A stretch of DNA of 64,000 nt from Eonycteris spelaea (GCA_003508835.1 PUFA01000225.1:620001-684000), one strand, 5' to 3'. Positions 1-11,565 are shown, numbered from the stretch's first letter. The notes: a model not told the origin generated them from the letters alone. Numbers and translations: made by a program.

Positions 1-239
1 AATATCTCTCAAATCCACTTCCTTCTCTCCATCACTACTACCACCAACCCAGTCCAATCCATCAATATCTCGATTCCCACCCTTGTTGTTCTCCAGTGTT
101 CTTCCTTTATATGGAGGTTTGTGGTCTTTAAAGGTACACATCCAATCATTTACTCTCTAGGCTAAACTCTTTCAAAGACTTGTTACTTTCTTTACACAGC
201 CTTGCATGTTAGGTTCCTGCTCAAGTTTCACCTCCTGCT

Positions 240-615
240 CTATCCTAGTCTATCTAAGCCACACTGGCCTTCTTTCTGTCCCTGAGGTAAGTCCTATGGC
301 TTTGCATGAGCTGCTCCTGCGGCTGGACTGCTCCCCTCACTCCAGGTCCCTACCCCTTAGAGTCTTGGTGCAAGTACCACACTTCTTCAAGGATGCTTTT
401 TCAGACTCCCCAGATGATATCAAGGCCCTGCCTACAGGGTCTCAGCACCTTGAACTTGATCCTCACACGCTGATTGTGACTTAATTGTGTGGGTATGACT
501 ATTTGTTTGCATTTGTCACCACTACATTTGAGTTCCACAGGGCAGATCCTATGTCAACTCTTGGGTGTCCAGTGCTGGCCATATTAGGTGCTCAATTAAT
601 ATCAGTTGAGGGTAG
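240..615 (+). repeat. L2 LINE 3' relic
   Basis: Diverged match to the L2 3' region in order: a segment like 'CACACTGGCCTTCTTTCTGT', then a degenerate ORF remnant, then 'GTTCCACAGGGCAGATCCTATGTC', ending in 'ATTAGGTGCTCAATTAATA', the typical L2 3' terminus. Old and 5' truncated; coordinates approximate. Confidence 0.5.
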
Positions 616-865
616 TAGAATGAACCAATGAGAGCATCAGAATGGGAGTTTGTTTGGCATAAAAGGTAAGAAAGAAAAAACCCAACTCTTGGAAATAGTA
701 AAGACTAACTGGTACTAAGCAAAGAAAGAAGCCTCCCAGATGTCAACCTTTGCTTTGCCATTTTGCTATAGAACCCTGCTATGTATGTAAAACCTTCTTT
801 GGGTCTCAATGTGGTAGCTCCTGGGGAAGGGATTGGTGATGAGGAGAGTAATATTTCCTATTGGC

Positions 866-1125
866 ACATGATTATTAGTGCTTACCACATACAGAGGAAA
901 TGATAGACGTGTTGGGCCATGTACTAAGTGCTTTAGATGGACTGGTCCTGGTAACAACCCCAAGGGGTGCACCTTGCAATTATCCTCATTTGACAAATGA
1001 GGAAATACAGGCTTAGCAAGGTGAAACAGCTGCTTATGGTGATATAGCAGGAGTGGCAGAGCCAGGATTCAAACCTGGGCAGTTTCCTTCTGAGACTGAA
1101 CATCTCACCACCACCATACTACATC
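866..1125 (+). repeat. MIR SINE
   Basis: Nearly full MIR in forward orientation: 'ACTAAGTGCTTTA', a 'CAATTATCCTCATTTGACAAATGAGGAAA' type core, 'CAGAGCCAGGATTCAAACC' and the 'CTGAGACTGAACATC' 3' part. Typical divergence for this ancient tRNA-derived SINE. Confidence 0.75.
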
Positions 1126-3404
1126 CTAGAAGCTTGGCAAACATTGCCAGGTACGCGTAACAAATATTGCTAATGTCCAGGAAGGTTTTACAATGCAGCC
1201 AAATACACAGTGATTCAGCTATGGGGAAGAAAGGGATCAGGCAGAGGGCCCTAAACCTAGTTCAAAAGGGCTATAGATGGTTTGGACAGAGACTGTACTC
1301 TCAAATGAGCCCTGTGGCTTCTGCCCATTTCACAGGTTGGCCTGTGGCCCTCCCCTGGCTCCAAATTTCCAACCGTAGCAGGGGTTCGGGCGCTGCAGGG
1401 AAGCAGTCGGGCCTCAGGGAAAGGTCAGTCTGAGGCTCTAGCTCCCCAGCTTGCTGCAAACCCAGAGTGCTCCATGGGGGGTACTGTGTGGGCCAAGGGG
1501 GAGCTGCAGTCGGGAAGGTCTCAGCGACCAGATGCTCAGCTTCACGACCCCAGACCCACCTGCTTCCTTCAGTTTTCCAGCTACAGAAGCCAGAGTCTGC
1601 TCTCTTGTTGCCATCACTGACTTCTTCCAATCAGCCCAGTGTGACCTTAGAGGAAGCATCCTCATCACCCCTTCCAAATGGAAGGAACTGAGTTCCACTA
1701 TTTATAACTTTTTGTTTGTTTACATCTTTTTGTTTACAAATGTTATATTTTTTATTTACAAATAGTAGTAGCAGTGGTAATGAGGACAGTGATATGAGGG
1801 TTTGTAAATTTTTCCCAGTCCTGGATTTATAAATAAGGACCCAGAGGGAGGGAGGTTGGCATACTCACAGGCTGCTGGCTTTAACAAGCTATGAGTGCAA
1901 AATTCTGCCAAAATTCTGGAATAGCCATGGCAATTAAGTGGAAGCATGAACGGTTGCAGAAAGCAAGGATCAAAGATGTTAACCTGCGTGTCTATGGTTA
2001 AAAGTAGCCCAGAGGGATAATATATGGCAGACAAGAGTGGGCCAGAGACACCCATCCCACTGTGGAAGAGTTTTCTCCTAGTCCACACTGCTCCAATGGG
2101 GCCTAAGACAGAGTCCAGTGGGAGCAAACACTAGACAAAGTCATGAAGGCTTCAGACCCTCCCCAAGGGCCCCCAAGACCCTCATTTCACCATGGAGTTT
2201 GCATTCAGCTGACTGAACAGTGTCTCTGAGCTCTTAAGCATCTATCTCTCCCTTTCTTCCTTCCCTCCTTCCTTCCTCTAACATTAGAATCCATGTCTGT
2301 TTAATTGTTTACAATATTTTTGATAATTTAATCCCAGGGTTGGAAGGAGGTCTTCAAGGGCAATTGGGCCAAATCTCCATTCAATCAGATCTTAATCTTA
2401 ACCAAAAGTGGAGAGAGAAAAGAAGCGGACATAACTAGAAATGATAGTAAATCAGAAGTTCAGTGATTTGCAGGCAAAAACAAATAGCCAGTTAATGTCT
2501 AAAATTACCATTGTTTGGCATACTATCTCATGAGTGACAGAGTTAGAATTTTTGCCAAGTACTGATCTCAGTTATATTTGTTAGATTTTCTTTTCACTAA
2601 GGTAATATTTGGGGCTTTGGGGCTGTGAAGAATGGAGGATCCTCACTAAGAGGAACAGAGAAGTTAGGGGAGGTGCTGAGAAAGTAACACCATAGTGGGG
2701 AAGGTGCGGAGACTGACGCGGAGGCCAGAGGTGCTACTTCAACTCTTAAGCAGCAATGTCCAGCAACCAGTTAGGAGTTACACCCAAGACTCAGACTGAC
2801 AGCATCATAGAACAAGTGGATATTAGGGAAAGGAGAAAAAAGACTCATCTAAGGAAATAAAAGTGACAAGGGAAAGAATATGGAGAGAAGCCAGTTGAGG
2901 GCCAAGCCTTAGGGAGATGCCTGAATTTAGAGGACTGGAGAAATACGGGCCAGCAAAGAAGATACAGAAGTAACAGGAACGAGGACATGCTGGGGTGTAA
3001 GGGGGCAGGGAATGTCTGGAAATAGCCAATGAGGCATCTCTTTTTGAAGGAAAAATCTGGAATAATTTGAACCTAGTCTTAGCTAAGGTCAAAAATGACT
3101 AATAACCACTAGGGAGCCTCAAAAACAAAGGCTACCAGACTCGTCTTCTTTGATTGATTTGCCATAAACAAGTAAATATTTATTTTCTAGTTATTTACAT
3201 GACTCACCTTCCAAATTACTGTTTACCCTTCTGACTATCTTAGAAAAACACTTCACTAATCCACCATTAGAGTCGAGCTGCTGGAGAGAAACTGGGGCAG
3301 CAGAACAAAAACAAAGTCTCAGGGTTTTTGGTGTAACCTGGAACTCTTATGCAAAACTAGCACTAGGCAAATACACTGGACCTGCAACTGCGTAGGCACA
3401 GCAG

Positions 3405-3545
3405 AATGCAAACCAGACGGGCGCTGCGCCCTCCGACGGTGGGTCCAGCCGGCGGTGCAGACCACCTGCCGAACAGCGGTCTCGGCTCTCCTGCAGCGAG
3501 AGAAGGCTGGGAAGCCCCTGGGCGAGTGCTCCATCTGGGAGGAGG
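3405..3545. promoter_or_regulatory. Small CpG-rich patch in intron
   Basis: About a dozen CpG dinucleotides fall within roughly 130 bp, against almost none in the surrounding kilobases. The patch contains GC-rich blocks such as 'GGGCGCTGCGCCCTCCGACGG' minus its last base and 'CAGCCGGCGGTGCAG'. Possible roles are an orphan intragenic CpG island, an alternative promoter or a GC-rich old repeat; no TATA box or initiator can be assigned. Open reading frames cross it on both strands but show no recognisable protein. Confidence 0.35.
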
Positions 3546-4902
3546 AGGCCCAGTTTCAGCCCAGGAACTAAACGAGACAAACTCCAAGTCCAATCCTGTC
3601 CTGAGTATTAGAAGGAAAAAAGGCTTGCTTTCTCTTTAAGAGATTCACCTATTAATTGTAAACGCACTGTTATCCCTGGAGTCACTCCTTTCCTCTCTAG
3701 TTTTAAATGAAATTATGGGAGAAAGAAGAAGAAAGAAATTAGAAGAACAAGAGGAAAGAGAGTTGCAAGGAAATTTTTATAATTTAAAAAATGTGTAATT
3801 GGATCTGATGGTGTTCTCATTAAAAGGAGATCGAAAGTAGAAAAGAGAAAATAAATAGTGACGGCAAGTTAAGACAAGTGAGGGCTATGTCATCCAAGTC
3901 CCCCAGCTGGACTGCCCAGCCAGCTGGAGCCATCGGATCAGCGAAGATCCTGCGGGGCTGCCAGCACCACAGAAACCAGGTGTCCTCTACATTCGATTAT
4001 CTCCCTGTGGCCACCACCACGATAAATTACCCCAAATGATTTTTAAGGCCTGGATCAGCTTTCCCCTGAGTAGACACAAAGATATTTCTGAGCTTTCCCT
4101 ACCTCCTCCCTGCGAACTGCCTACTGCATAGTTGGTATGAGCTTAGGGGATACAAAATCCATTTCAGTATTTGCCATAAAGTATAATTAGAAAGTCAAAT
4201 TTGCTACTGCAAAAAATACATCAATTATTTTTATTAAACAAGCATAAGTGCTGTTTAGATTATCCCTTGATGTGGATTATCTATCCACTGCTCTCTAAGA
4301 TCCCTCCTTAATATGGGTAATTAGAGCTAGCTGCCCAGTGTCAGATTTTAATCCAACACTGAATCACAAAACCACAGAGTTCAACATCTCTTGCTATCAC
4401 CCCTAAACCAGACTTATCTTTACATTTTTAGCATGCTTAGAAATGTATCTAGGATGATTGTAACACGTGAAAAAACCCCAAAATCTGCAAACTTAAATCA
4501 AGAGTGCCCGGTCTAGGTGATTGGCTGCTGTTTCTGCCATATTGGTACATGCGTACCAAGCGTGAGGCCTCTTCTATGGTCTTCTAAAGGAGTGATGCCA
4601 AGGGCAGTTCTGGCACAATCTGCCACAGTTAGCCCAAATCTCTAGTATGGAAGGGTAAATGTCTACGGAGGAGAGGAACAAATCAGAAAGACCACACCTA
4701 CTCCAACTAAACAAGCGAAATCAAGGAATTGCCATAACATTAAACATACTATGATGCAACGATATACTCTAAATGCAGGCACGAAGTCAGAAAAGTGTCT
4801 GCCTGCTCCCGGTGGGGTTCCATGGGGGGTTCCTGCCCTCAGTGGAGTCTGGGATGTCATCATTTTCACACCAGACGGGGTTGGCTCTTGCTGGGCCCTT
4901 AC

Positions 4903-4927
4903 CTGCTTCCTCACGGTTGAGCTACGC
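4903..4927 (-). CDS. SRGAP2: SRGAP2 microexon, 25 nt (residues about 490-498)
   Basis: Microexon joining the F-BARx extension to the RhoGAP domain. The minus strand reads an acceptor ending CATCACAG, then 25 nt, then the donor GTAAGG. With the two bases left from the 28-nt exon it gives R-R-S-S-T-V-R-K-Q, matching SRGAP2 exactly as I remember it. It enters in phase 2 and leaves in phase 0. The acceptor tract is only modestly pyrimidine-rich (GGTTCTCTCTGATTCGG). The peptide is basic and lies just before the RhoGAP start near residue 501. At 25 nt its skipping would shift the frame. This is the last coding piece in the window. Confidence 0.9.
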
Positions 4928-5339
4928 CTGTGATGGACCCCGCCGAATCAGAGAGAACCGATACAGCAGGGGGAAGAAAAAGAAAATGGGATTAAAAACA
5001 AGCTGTGCCATGGTTAACGAAACAAGTCACATTACTCAGCTCAAGACCAAACATGGCAATAAAGCCCAATAAAGTTCTTTTCACAAAAGCACAAGGTCTC
5101 TTGCTCTCAATGTCAGCCACCACTGAAAATCAGGACAGGAATGGATTGGTTCAATTTGCAGTAAAATATATTTGGGTTGATAATAAGATCTCTCTCCTTG
5201 AAAGGAGACACTAGTAAACACCAAAGGAAGCCACAGTTTTCTCTCTTGGGAATCCTTAGGTACAAGAGAGGGAGCGATTTTTCTGGAATTTAGAGGGTAG
5301 AGAATCCAGACTGGAAGGAACTTTGGCAATCCTCTATGT

Positions 5340-5556
5340 CAAGGGTCCCCGGGCCGCGGACCGGTACTGGCCTGTGGCCTGTTACAAACTGGGTTACACA
5401 GCAGGAGGTGAGTGGTGGGCAAGTGACGAAGCTTCATCTGTATTTGCAGCCTCTCCCCAGCGCTGGCATCACCACCTCAGCTCCACCTCAGATCATCAGG
5501 CATTAGATTCTCATAGGAGCACCGGTCCATGGTGCCAAAAGGGTTGGGGACCACTG
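5340..5556 (+). mobile_element. Short non-autonomous hAT-type DNA transposon
   Basis: A 217-bp element bounded by inverted ends, CAAGGGTCCCC at the left and GGTTGGGGACCACTG at the right, with internal 'GGGCCGCGGACCGG' and 'CATTAGATTCTCATAGGAGC'. It is flanked by 8-bp direct repeats CTCTATGT (5332-5339) and CTCTAGGT (5557-5564), 7 of 8 identical, the target-site size expected for hAT. No transposase. I recognise the consensus as a common mammalian family but am not sure of its Repbase name. A second copy lies at 34739-34950. Confidence 0.75.
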
Positions 5557-5759
5557 CTCTAGGTCAATGCTTTTAAAGCTGTGTTTAGCCTCAAAAGCCT
5601 TTGCTCCAAGTTATTCTGACTCAGAGGCACAACACCCCCAGCAAGGACAGCAGCACTGCTGTCTAGAGTGAAGGTAGGGCCGGCGCCTGGCTGCTGGCCT
5701 CCCTCTGCCCCTGCTACCAGGAGGCTCCTGAGGAACCTCTTTGGAAGCCCAGAGCTCCT

Positions 5760-5890
5760 CAGATCCAGGGGAATGCTCCTTCTTGTGTCACAGATGAGAA
5801 AACGAGTTCAGAGAAGGTAGAAGAGTGGCCCAAGGTTATGCAGTGAAATAACACAGCATAAGGGAATTCAACTCAACTCTTTTCAGTCCC
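5760..5890 (+). repeat. MIR fragment
   Basis: Forward MIR-like core: 'CACAGATGAGAAAACGAGTTCAGAGAAGG', 'AGTGGCCCAAGGTTATGCAG', then 'GAATTCAACTCAACTCTTTTCAGTCC'. Diverged and incomplete at the 5' end. Confidence 0.5.
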
Positions 5891-6885
5891 ATAGAGCCTT
5901 CTGCAGATATGGGACTTTAGGTGAACTTATACTAGGACCATAGGACCAGAAGATATATTCCACAGAATTCTATTATTCTGGGTCCCTCCAGTCATCGAGA
6001 TTAATGGGATCTTTATTGTCATCCACAATGACAAAACGATGAAAGCCAAACGAAGCTATTTCTAAATAACGAGCCTATAATTGTAAATGGCCTCATGATT
6101 ATTGTGTGTGTTGGCAGATACAAGTGGTTGATATAATGGGCTAAACCAGCGTCTCTAAGGAATCCAGCCCATCAAAGCTCTTTCTCTAGTTAAATCAGCA
6201 CATTTTTAGGCATCCGAGAACTGCTGGCTGAATGAATGCTTTGCTTTCCGCCAACTCACAAGTTTTCTCACAGCAGCTCCATGACTGGGAAGGAAAATAT
6301 TTGGCTGGGGTGGGGAAGGAAGGGGAAGGTGGGGAAAGATTGGGAGGGTTGCATACTTGTATATCAGGCCAGGATTTCTACCAATGCCGTTTGGCAAGCC
6401 AATGCAATATATTTCATTATCTAGTAACAGTCACTAATTAGGGGCTGTCATCTTTTCTATGCATGAAAAATATCTCAGGTCAAATACTAACCCCGATCTA
6501 CCTTCTCCAGGTCAGAGACTGACTGAAACCCACACGGTTATGTCTAGCAGCTAAGGTTAGGTTACCAGCACCCTCCTTCCAGAGTTGAACATTTCTTTTT
6601 GCAATGAAGGGCCTTTGGGCGTCCCTGGGACTATTTCAGCAAATGATAAATCCCTTCACTCAGTTCTTCTCAGCTCTTTCCCGAAGTCATAGCAAACCCC
6701 ACTTTCATGTGGGCCAGATGGGGTCAGCAAGGCAAAGCGAAGAAGCAACACCCACCCAAGGCCACTCCTTTGCAAAGCCATCCATTGCCTTTGCGACTCA
6801 ACTGCTTTACTCTTTCCCAGGCTGGGATCTCTCTACCCACAAGCCTCTCTTCATCCTTCACAGGGCTGTCCCAGGCCACACCTAC

Positions 6886-6913
6886 CTGGCCAGACTGCAA
6901 TCTGTCCGCTGAC
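6886..6913 (-). CDS. SRGAP2: SRGAP2 microexon, 28 nt (residues about 481-490)
   Basis: Acceptor TTTCTAACAG, 28 coding nt, donor GTAGGT on the minus strand. It completes the split serine codon of the preceding exon and reads S-Q-R-T-D-C-S-L-A plus two bases of the following arginine, matching SRGAP2. Phase 1 in, phase 2 out. It lies in the F-BARx tail between the last coiled-coil helix and RhoGAP. With 28 nt it cannot be skipped alone without a frameshift, nor can the pair of microexons (53 nt) be skipped together. Confidence 0.93.
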
Positions 6914-7271
6914 CTGTTAGAAAGACAAAAATAAAATGCACAGGTTGAAGCAGACAGGGCAAAAGAGGGATACCTGCTTCTCGGAAGCACCGCATCCGCC
7001 TGTCTCTCCCCAGAAAGCCCCTAGTGTCACAGGGTGACCAGACTGCCAGGAAAAAAAGAGGTGAAGCTCCCACAGACCCTCTCTGGGAAAGGCTTGTTTC
7101 TGATGCTTGTTCGCTGCCCAGGGGTACCAATGCCCCTAAACCTTAGGGATGCCAACTCTGCTTCCCAATGGGATGGATGTAGGGAACAAGAGCAAGGCAG
7201 ATCATACATCGGAGAACAAATTATTAGAACCTTCCTGTAGATGAACTTCAGCTTCTCTTCTATGTATGCTC

Positions 7272-7295
7272 TGTGTGTGTGTGTGTGTGTGTGTG
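7272..7295 (+). repeat. (TG)n microsatellite
   Basis: Twelve uninterrupted TG units; in the SRGAP2 pre-mRNA (minus strand) this is a CA repeat. Confidence 0.95.
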
Positions 7296-8151
7296 GTAAG
7301 GATGCTGGAACAAGTGAAGAAGATATGGAGGTTCTAGTTTTAAATTCATACTAAATTTTCCTATTAGGTTGGGTTGGGGTAGCAAAGGAAAATGAGATTT
7401 AATGCTGATATTGCTATCAAACTGTGGTTCTTAGACCGATAGTGGACCCTAATATTAATTTTAACAGGTCACAGCCAGCTTTAGAAGACGAAATTGAAAA
7501 TTGTTACAATCGTATGAAGTATTCTTATATTTTTAAGAAATACGTATGCATGTGTACACGGGCCATGATGTAATCTTTGTTGCTTTCTTTGGGTCCTCAG
7601 TTAACGAAGCTTGGTCCAGGTTGGAACTGTATCAGATACACCAGGGAAAACCCAAGCAGGCACTGAGCTGGGGAAGAGACAGCGGCTCCCACGACGCCTC
7701 ACCCCCAACTCCAAGAGCTGGGGGAGGCGGGCCTTTTTCTTGCCTTTAAAGGTTGCTAATTGTTGATTATAGTTCAGCTCATCTTGAGCAACACACTCCC
7801 CCACCCCTAACAGCCTCTCATTACTAAAGGCTCAGCTCTCATCTGCAAAAATATTATTCTGAGCCATTATTTTCAACATCTGTCCCATTTCCATTCTGGA
7901 ATATTCATACACATCAATTATCTCTCTGTGGCAAGAACAAGGGGCTTTTGCGTTACGGTGACAAATACATACAGAAGGCAGGGACATGACTTGCACACAG
8001 GAGGCTCTGCAGCTATTTTTTCCTTATTGCTAAAACTTGTCATCTTTAGATGAAGGCAATTTGCAGCACTAATGAATGGTCACCAACCTTTGCCCCTCCA
8101 TGGTAGCACACTGGTGCACGTATATGTGTGCACAAACTCATTCATTCTCTT

Positions 8152-8171
8152 ACACACACACACACACACAC
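8152..8171 (+). repeat. (AC)n microsatellite
   Basis: Ten uninterrupted AC units followed by an interrupted CTCACACC. Confidence 0.9.
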
Positions 8172-9555
8172 TCACACCCCAAGGTCCTGTTCCTTATCTC
8201 ATTTATGGATTATGCTTCGATTATCTTGGCAAAAAGAAATCACGGTTATAACTTGCATCAAGTAGTTCTGAGCTTTCTTTCCTCTGATTCCCCATGGAGC
8301 AGCAATCTGATAACCCAAGAGTGAAGATTTTCTACAAGCAAAGTGAGGAGCTCAATGCCCAAACCTGTTCAGCTTGAATCCCTTGGGTGGTAGAGAGGAA
8401 AGAGAACGTTACCTAACAGGCTTTCTTCATATAAAAATGCCTGAAAAAATCACAAGATCAAAGACATTAGAGAACTAATCGTCTTGGGGAATAATCCAGG
8501 GCAGGGGACGGGGCAAGAAGGATGGGTAGGTGGCCCTGGTATGAAAAGCAAGGGGGTGGGGGGCAGGGCTCCGATTCCTGGGACCAATGAGCCAGTGAGG
8601 ACTTTGAACATTTTTGTACACTCTGCTGTGTGTCTGAGAGTGCTCAAGCTTTTATTTTACAGTGTTGGACCTCTGTGGAAGTGCAGGTTTGCCTTTCCCT
8701 GGTGTTACCACATATGCCCTGTAGCCTTCTATTTCTCATCTTTATGTGAGGAGATTAGTGGAGCAGGGAGGAGGGGCCAGGCATTCAGAGGCATCCCCAA
8801 CCTGGGAATCCCATTAATCACAGGATGCGGAGAGACCTGGGCAGGGTGCCAAGAACTCCAGGGAAGCTTCTCTTTCAACCTTCCCCTTCTGTTTGACAGC
8901 TGAGGAGAGAAAGTCCAGAGTGCCAGTCCTGTTCTCTGCCTTGCTACTTCCCAGGGTCTGGTTAAAATCACCCTACTAGATGAGACAGTGGATTCAGCAC
9001 CTTGCCCTCAGCATGGCCAAGGCAGAGTGATGGCTGCCTCGTAGCATCAGGACTGCTTGAAACAGAAGGAAACCGAAGCTTTGCTGTGAAGCTACAGAAA
9101 GCAGCAGTCTGCCTGTCACCCCTGCCTTTAAGAATCCTCTCCTCGCCTCAGAGCAGCTGGGTATCTCATCTCCCAGCTCCCTAGCTTCTTGCTCCAGCCC
9201 TCAGTTCTGCCACAGAGGAGCTGAGAGTTTTCACAGTGCCTGGAGAGGAAAAACCCATCAGCCCCTTTACCCCAGTCGTGGCAGAGGGGGCGCAGGAGGG
9301 GGACTGGGTAGAGAGCACGCACACTCCGTTTAAACAAACAGATGATGCACATTAGTGCTTCATTAAGCACTGGCCTTTCCCCATTACTCAAACAGTCGTC
9401 TGGGCCGTGTGCTTCCACATCACACAGGCTAGGAAAAGAAATGCATTCACATAACCAGGTCGGGCCCACTTGGCGCAGGGTGACGGCTCAGCCATAAAGC
9501 CCAGGGCTCAGCCTTTCCGTCACTGTCAAACCTCCAGCAGAACTCCCACACTCAC

Positions 9556-9640
9556 TTTCTCCCAGGGTTTTCTGCAGAAGGTCGTGCTTGGCTTGTAGCT
9601 TGGTGATGAGGTTCCTGCCCTCCAGGTACTCTTTCATTTT
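9556..9640 (-). CDS. SRGAP2: SRGAP2 exon, 85 nt (residues about 453-480 plus 1 nt)
   Basis: Acceptor TTCCTTACAG followed by K-M-K-E-Y-L-E-G-R-N-L-I-T-K-L-Q-A-K-H-D and L-L-Q-K-T-L-G-E, then a split serine codon and donor GTGAGT. It starts in phase 0 and leaves in phase 1. It encodes the last long helix of the F-BARx extension, which packs against the F-BAR dimer. This helix is absent from the human truncated duplicates SRGAP2B/C, which stop at residue 452; its loss is known to destabilise the protein. No changes from the human sequence that I can detect from memory. Confidence 0.95.
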
Positions 9641-9685
9641 CTGTAAGGAAAGAGGAGAAAAAAGAGCAATCAGATTTCTAAAGAC

Positions 9686-9705
9686 AAAAAAAAAAAAAAA
9701 AAAAA
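9686..9705 (+). repeat. Poly(A) run
   Basis: Twenty A on the plus strand, that is a U tract in the pre-mRNA, about 45 nt upstream of the acceptor of the 85-nt exon; it may strengthen its pyrimidine tract. Confidence 0.9.
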
Positions 9706-10389
9706 TCACAGATGTGCAGCTGTACAATTCCCTTCTTAGGAGGGCATTTAGTTTCTGACCCAATTTCTACCAATTCCATTTTTTGTTTCTTTACAGCCCT
9801 GAGCATCTGGACAGCTGCTGATTTTCATGTGTATTAGGAGCCTGTTCTGTGCTTTCCTGGGAGCTCCACGTTGGCCAGTGTAAGAAACTGCCTCCTAGGG
9901 CCCCTCATTCATCTCTTTCAGTTCCACTGAAGAACAGCAGGCAGGGTGGCGGGACTTACTGCACCCTGGTCTTGGTGTGAGCACACACACCTGCCACAGG
10001 TCACCTCCACTGACATCCGGCCCCACGCCAGCCCCTCACAGGGCGCATTCCATCACACCAGGAACATTGCCAAGGGCAGGCTCAGCACCCACTCCGGCTG
10101 CAAGCATCTCACTCACGCGTACTATCTTTGTCTGAGCCTATCTTAATCAGCCTCCTCCACTATTCTGCATGGAGTCTTTGTAGAGAGCCTGGGGTTTCTG
10201 AGCACTCGGAGGGAGGGGCTGCCACCCCCCACTTGCATCCACACACACTGGCAGCTCCAAACACATGATGAGGTTATGGAAATGCAATGCCCTCGGCTCT
10301 AACAGTCAAAATACGATTGCTGTGCTGCATTTTCTAGTTTGCTCTCTCTTAAACCCTTGTCTGCCCAGTGAGAAATTTCCCTGGACAAT

Positions 10390-10580
10390 TCATCAAATTT
10401 TCAAAACAACCCCATAGGCTATTATTATCACTATCCTCATTTTATGAATGAGGGCACTGAGATTTGAAGAGATTAAATAAATTGCTCAAGGTCAGACAGC
10501 GAATGAGTGGTAGAGCCAGTATCCAGACATGTGCAGTTTGACAATACAGTGTGTGTTCTGAACCAGGATGCTAACATGCT
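10390..10580 (+). repeat. MIR SINE
   Basis: Forward MIR: 'CTATCCTCATTTTATGAATGAGG', 'GAAGAGATTAAATAAATTGC', 'CAAGGTCAGACAGCGAATG', 'GTAGAGCCAGTATCCAGAC' in the expected order. Confidence 0.75.
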
Positions 10581-10654
10581 CCCGTTACGGCACTGAGCAG
10601 GAGAGAAGCAGAACAAAACTGTGCAGTATTAATTCTTTGTATACGTGCAGCAAT

Positions 10655-10775
10655 TTAAGAGTTTTTTGAGCACTTTAGAACATATTTTCTTATTTTATTC
10701 TCACAATAACTGTACAGCATGTTAGGGAAGATATCATTATTTTCTTATTACAGATGAGAAGATGATCTTGGGGAA
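10655..10775 (+). repeat. MIR-like fragment
   Basis: 'AGCACTTTAGAACATATTTTC', 'TATTCTCACAATAACTGTAC' and 'TTATTACAGATGAGAAGATG' follow MIR/MIR3 order, truncated at 3'. Confidence 0.5.
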
Positions 10776-10989
10776 GGAGTGTTAAGTGAATCGCTGACCA
10801 CTGCAGGCCAGGCAGTAATAGTACCAGGCCTGGATCCGGGCCTTTGGACTCAGTGCGGTGTCTCTCCCACTCTACCCCACAGCCATTCACAAGGGCCTTT
10901 ATTTGCCTCGGTGGCCCCCTGCTGAAATGCTTCGACTGCTGCCAGAGGTCATCTATCGGGCCATGTCTAAATCCAGAGGCAACGTGACA

Positions 10990-11110
10990 GTGTTTCCCCA
11001 AGTGTGATCTGTGAATCACTGGTGATATGTAAGATATTTGAGGAACTAAGAAAACATTTCAAATTGTAATAGTTCTGTCTTTCTTTTAATGTACGAAGTA
11101 AAAAGTATCA
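10990..11110 (+). repeat. Possible hAT-type relic
   Basis: Starts with 'CAGTGTTTCCCCAAGTGTGATCTGTGAATCACTGG', resembling the left end of MER-class hAT elements ('AAAGTGTGGTC...GACCACTGG'). The right end is not clear. Confidence 0.35.
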
Positions 11111-11439
11111 TTATACATCAAGACTTTGATTTTATGGCTATTACCACTCAGGATGATGGCAGAAAGGTGAAAAAAACTATCAGCTATTTTTAATTTGTAC
11201 CTTTCTGTACAGTATGAATTTTTAACCAGGAATGGGTATTGATGTTTCTCTCTCTCTTTCCTCTCTCTCCCTCCCTCCCTCCTGCCCCCAACATGTAAAA
11301 ACAAAGGAAAAAGCCCTGCGTCCTTTGAGAGGCTCTCCTCGGCCTTCCCAGCTCACCCAGATGCTCCTCCATGTACCTTTGCAAATTTCCATGACAGCAT
11401 TTCTCATACAACCGTCACGGAGGGTTTATTACTCATGCA

Positions 11440-11565
11440 TCTTTCCCTCCAGGCTGCCTCCTCCCTATGGTCAGAGACCACGGCATTCATTATTCTTGGC
11501 ATCTCAGTTCCACGCCCAGCAGATAGTAGACACTCAATAAATGCTCAAAGAATAGGAAATAAATG
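11440..11565 (+). repeat. L2 3' end
   Basis: 'GTCAGAGACCACGGCATTCATTATTC' followed by 'AGATAGTAGACACTCAATAAATGCTC', the L2 terminal segment. Confidence 0.5.

Larger units (their letters stand above)
1..4902 (-). other. Partial intron after the 25-nt microexon (left edge of window)
   Basis: Intron sequence continuing past the window start. The next expected exon would begin with D-S-S-Q-A-I-P and enter the RhoGAP domain; I looked for it on the minus strand and did not find it, so it lies to the left. The stretch holds an L2 relic near 240-615, a MIR near 866-1125, a CpG-rich patch at 3405-3545, and otherwise unremarkable unique sequence, with nothing I can name in 1130-3400 or 3550-4900. Confidence 0.85.
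4928..6885 (-). other. Intron, 1958 nt
   Basis: GT-AG intron between the two microexons. Holds a short hAT-type element at 5340-5556 and a MIR fragment near 5760-5890. The rest is unique sequence without recognisable features. Confidence 0.85.
6914..9555 (-). other. Intron, 2642 nt
   Basis: Contains a (TG)n run at 7272-7295, a (CA)n run at 8152-8171, and near 7424-7520 a vague relic of a hAT-like element ('AACTGTGGTTCTTAGACC'). No transcript or gene recognisable. AT-rich unique sequence around 7840-7980 looks repeat-free. Confidence 0.8.

Noticed and set aside
3319..3639. Overlapping open frames on both strands in the CpG-rich patch
   Set aside because: GC-rich sequence lacks stops by composition; no homology, and no start context that favours any frame.
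1..4902. Next SRGAP2 exon (start of RhoGAP)
   Set aside because: I searched the minus strand for coding of A-I-P-L-V-V-E-S-C and found none; it must lie beyond the left edge.
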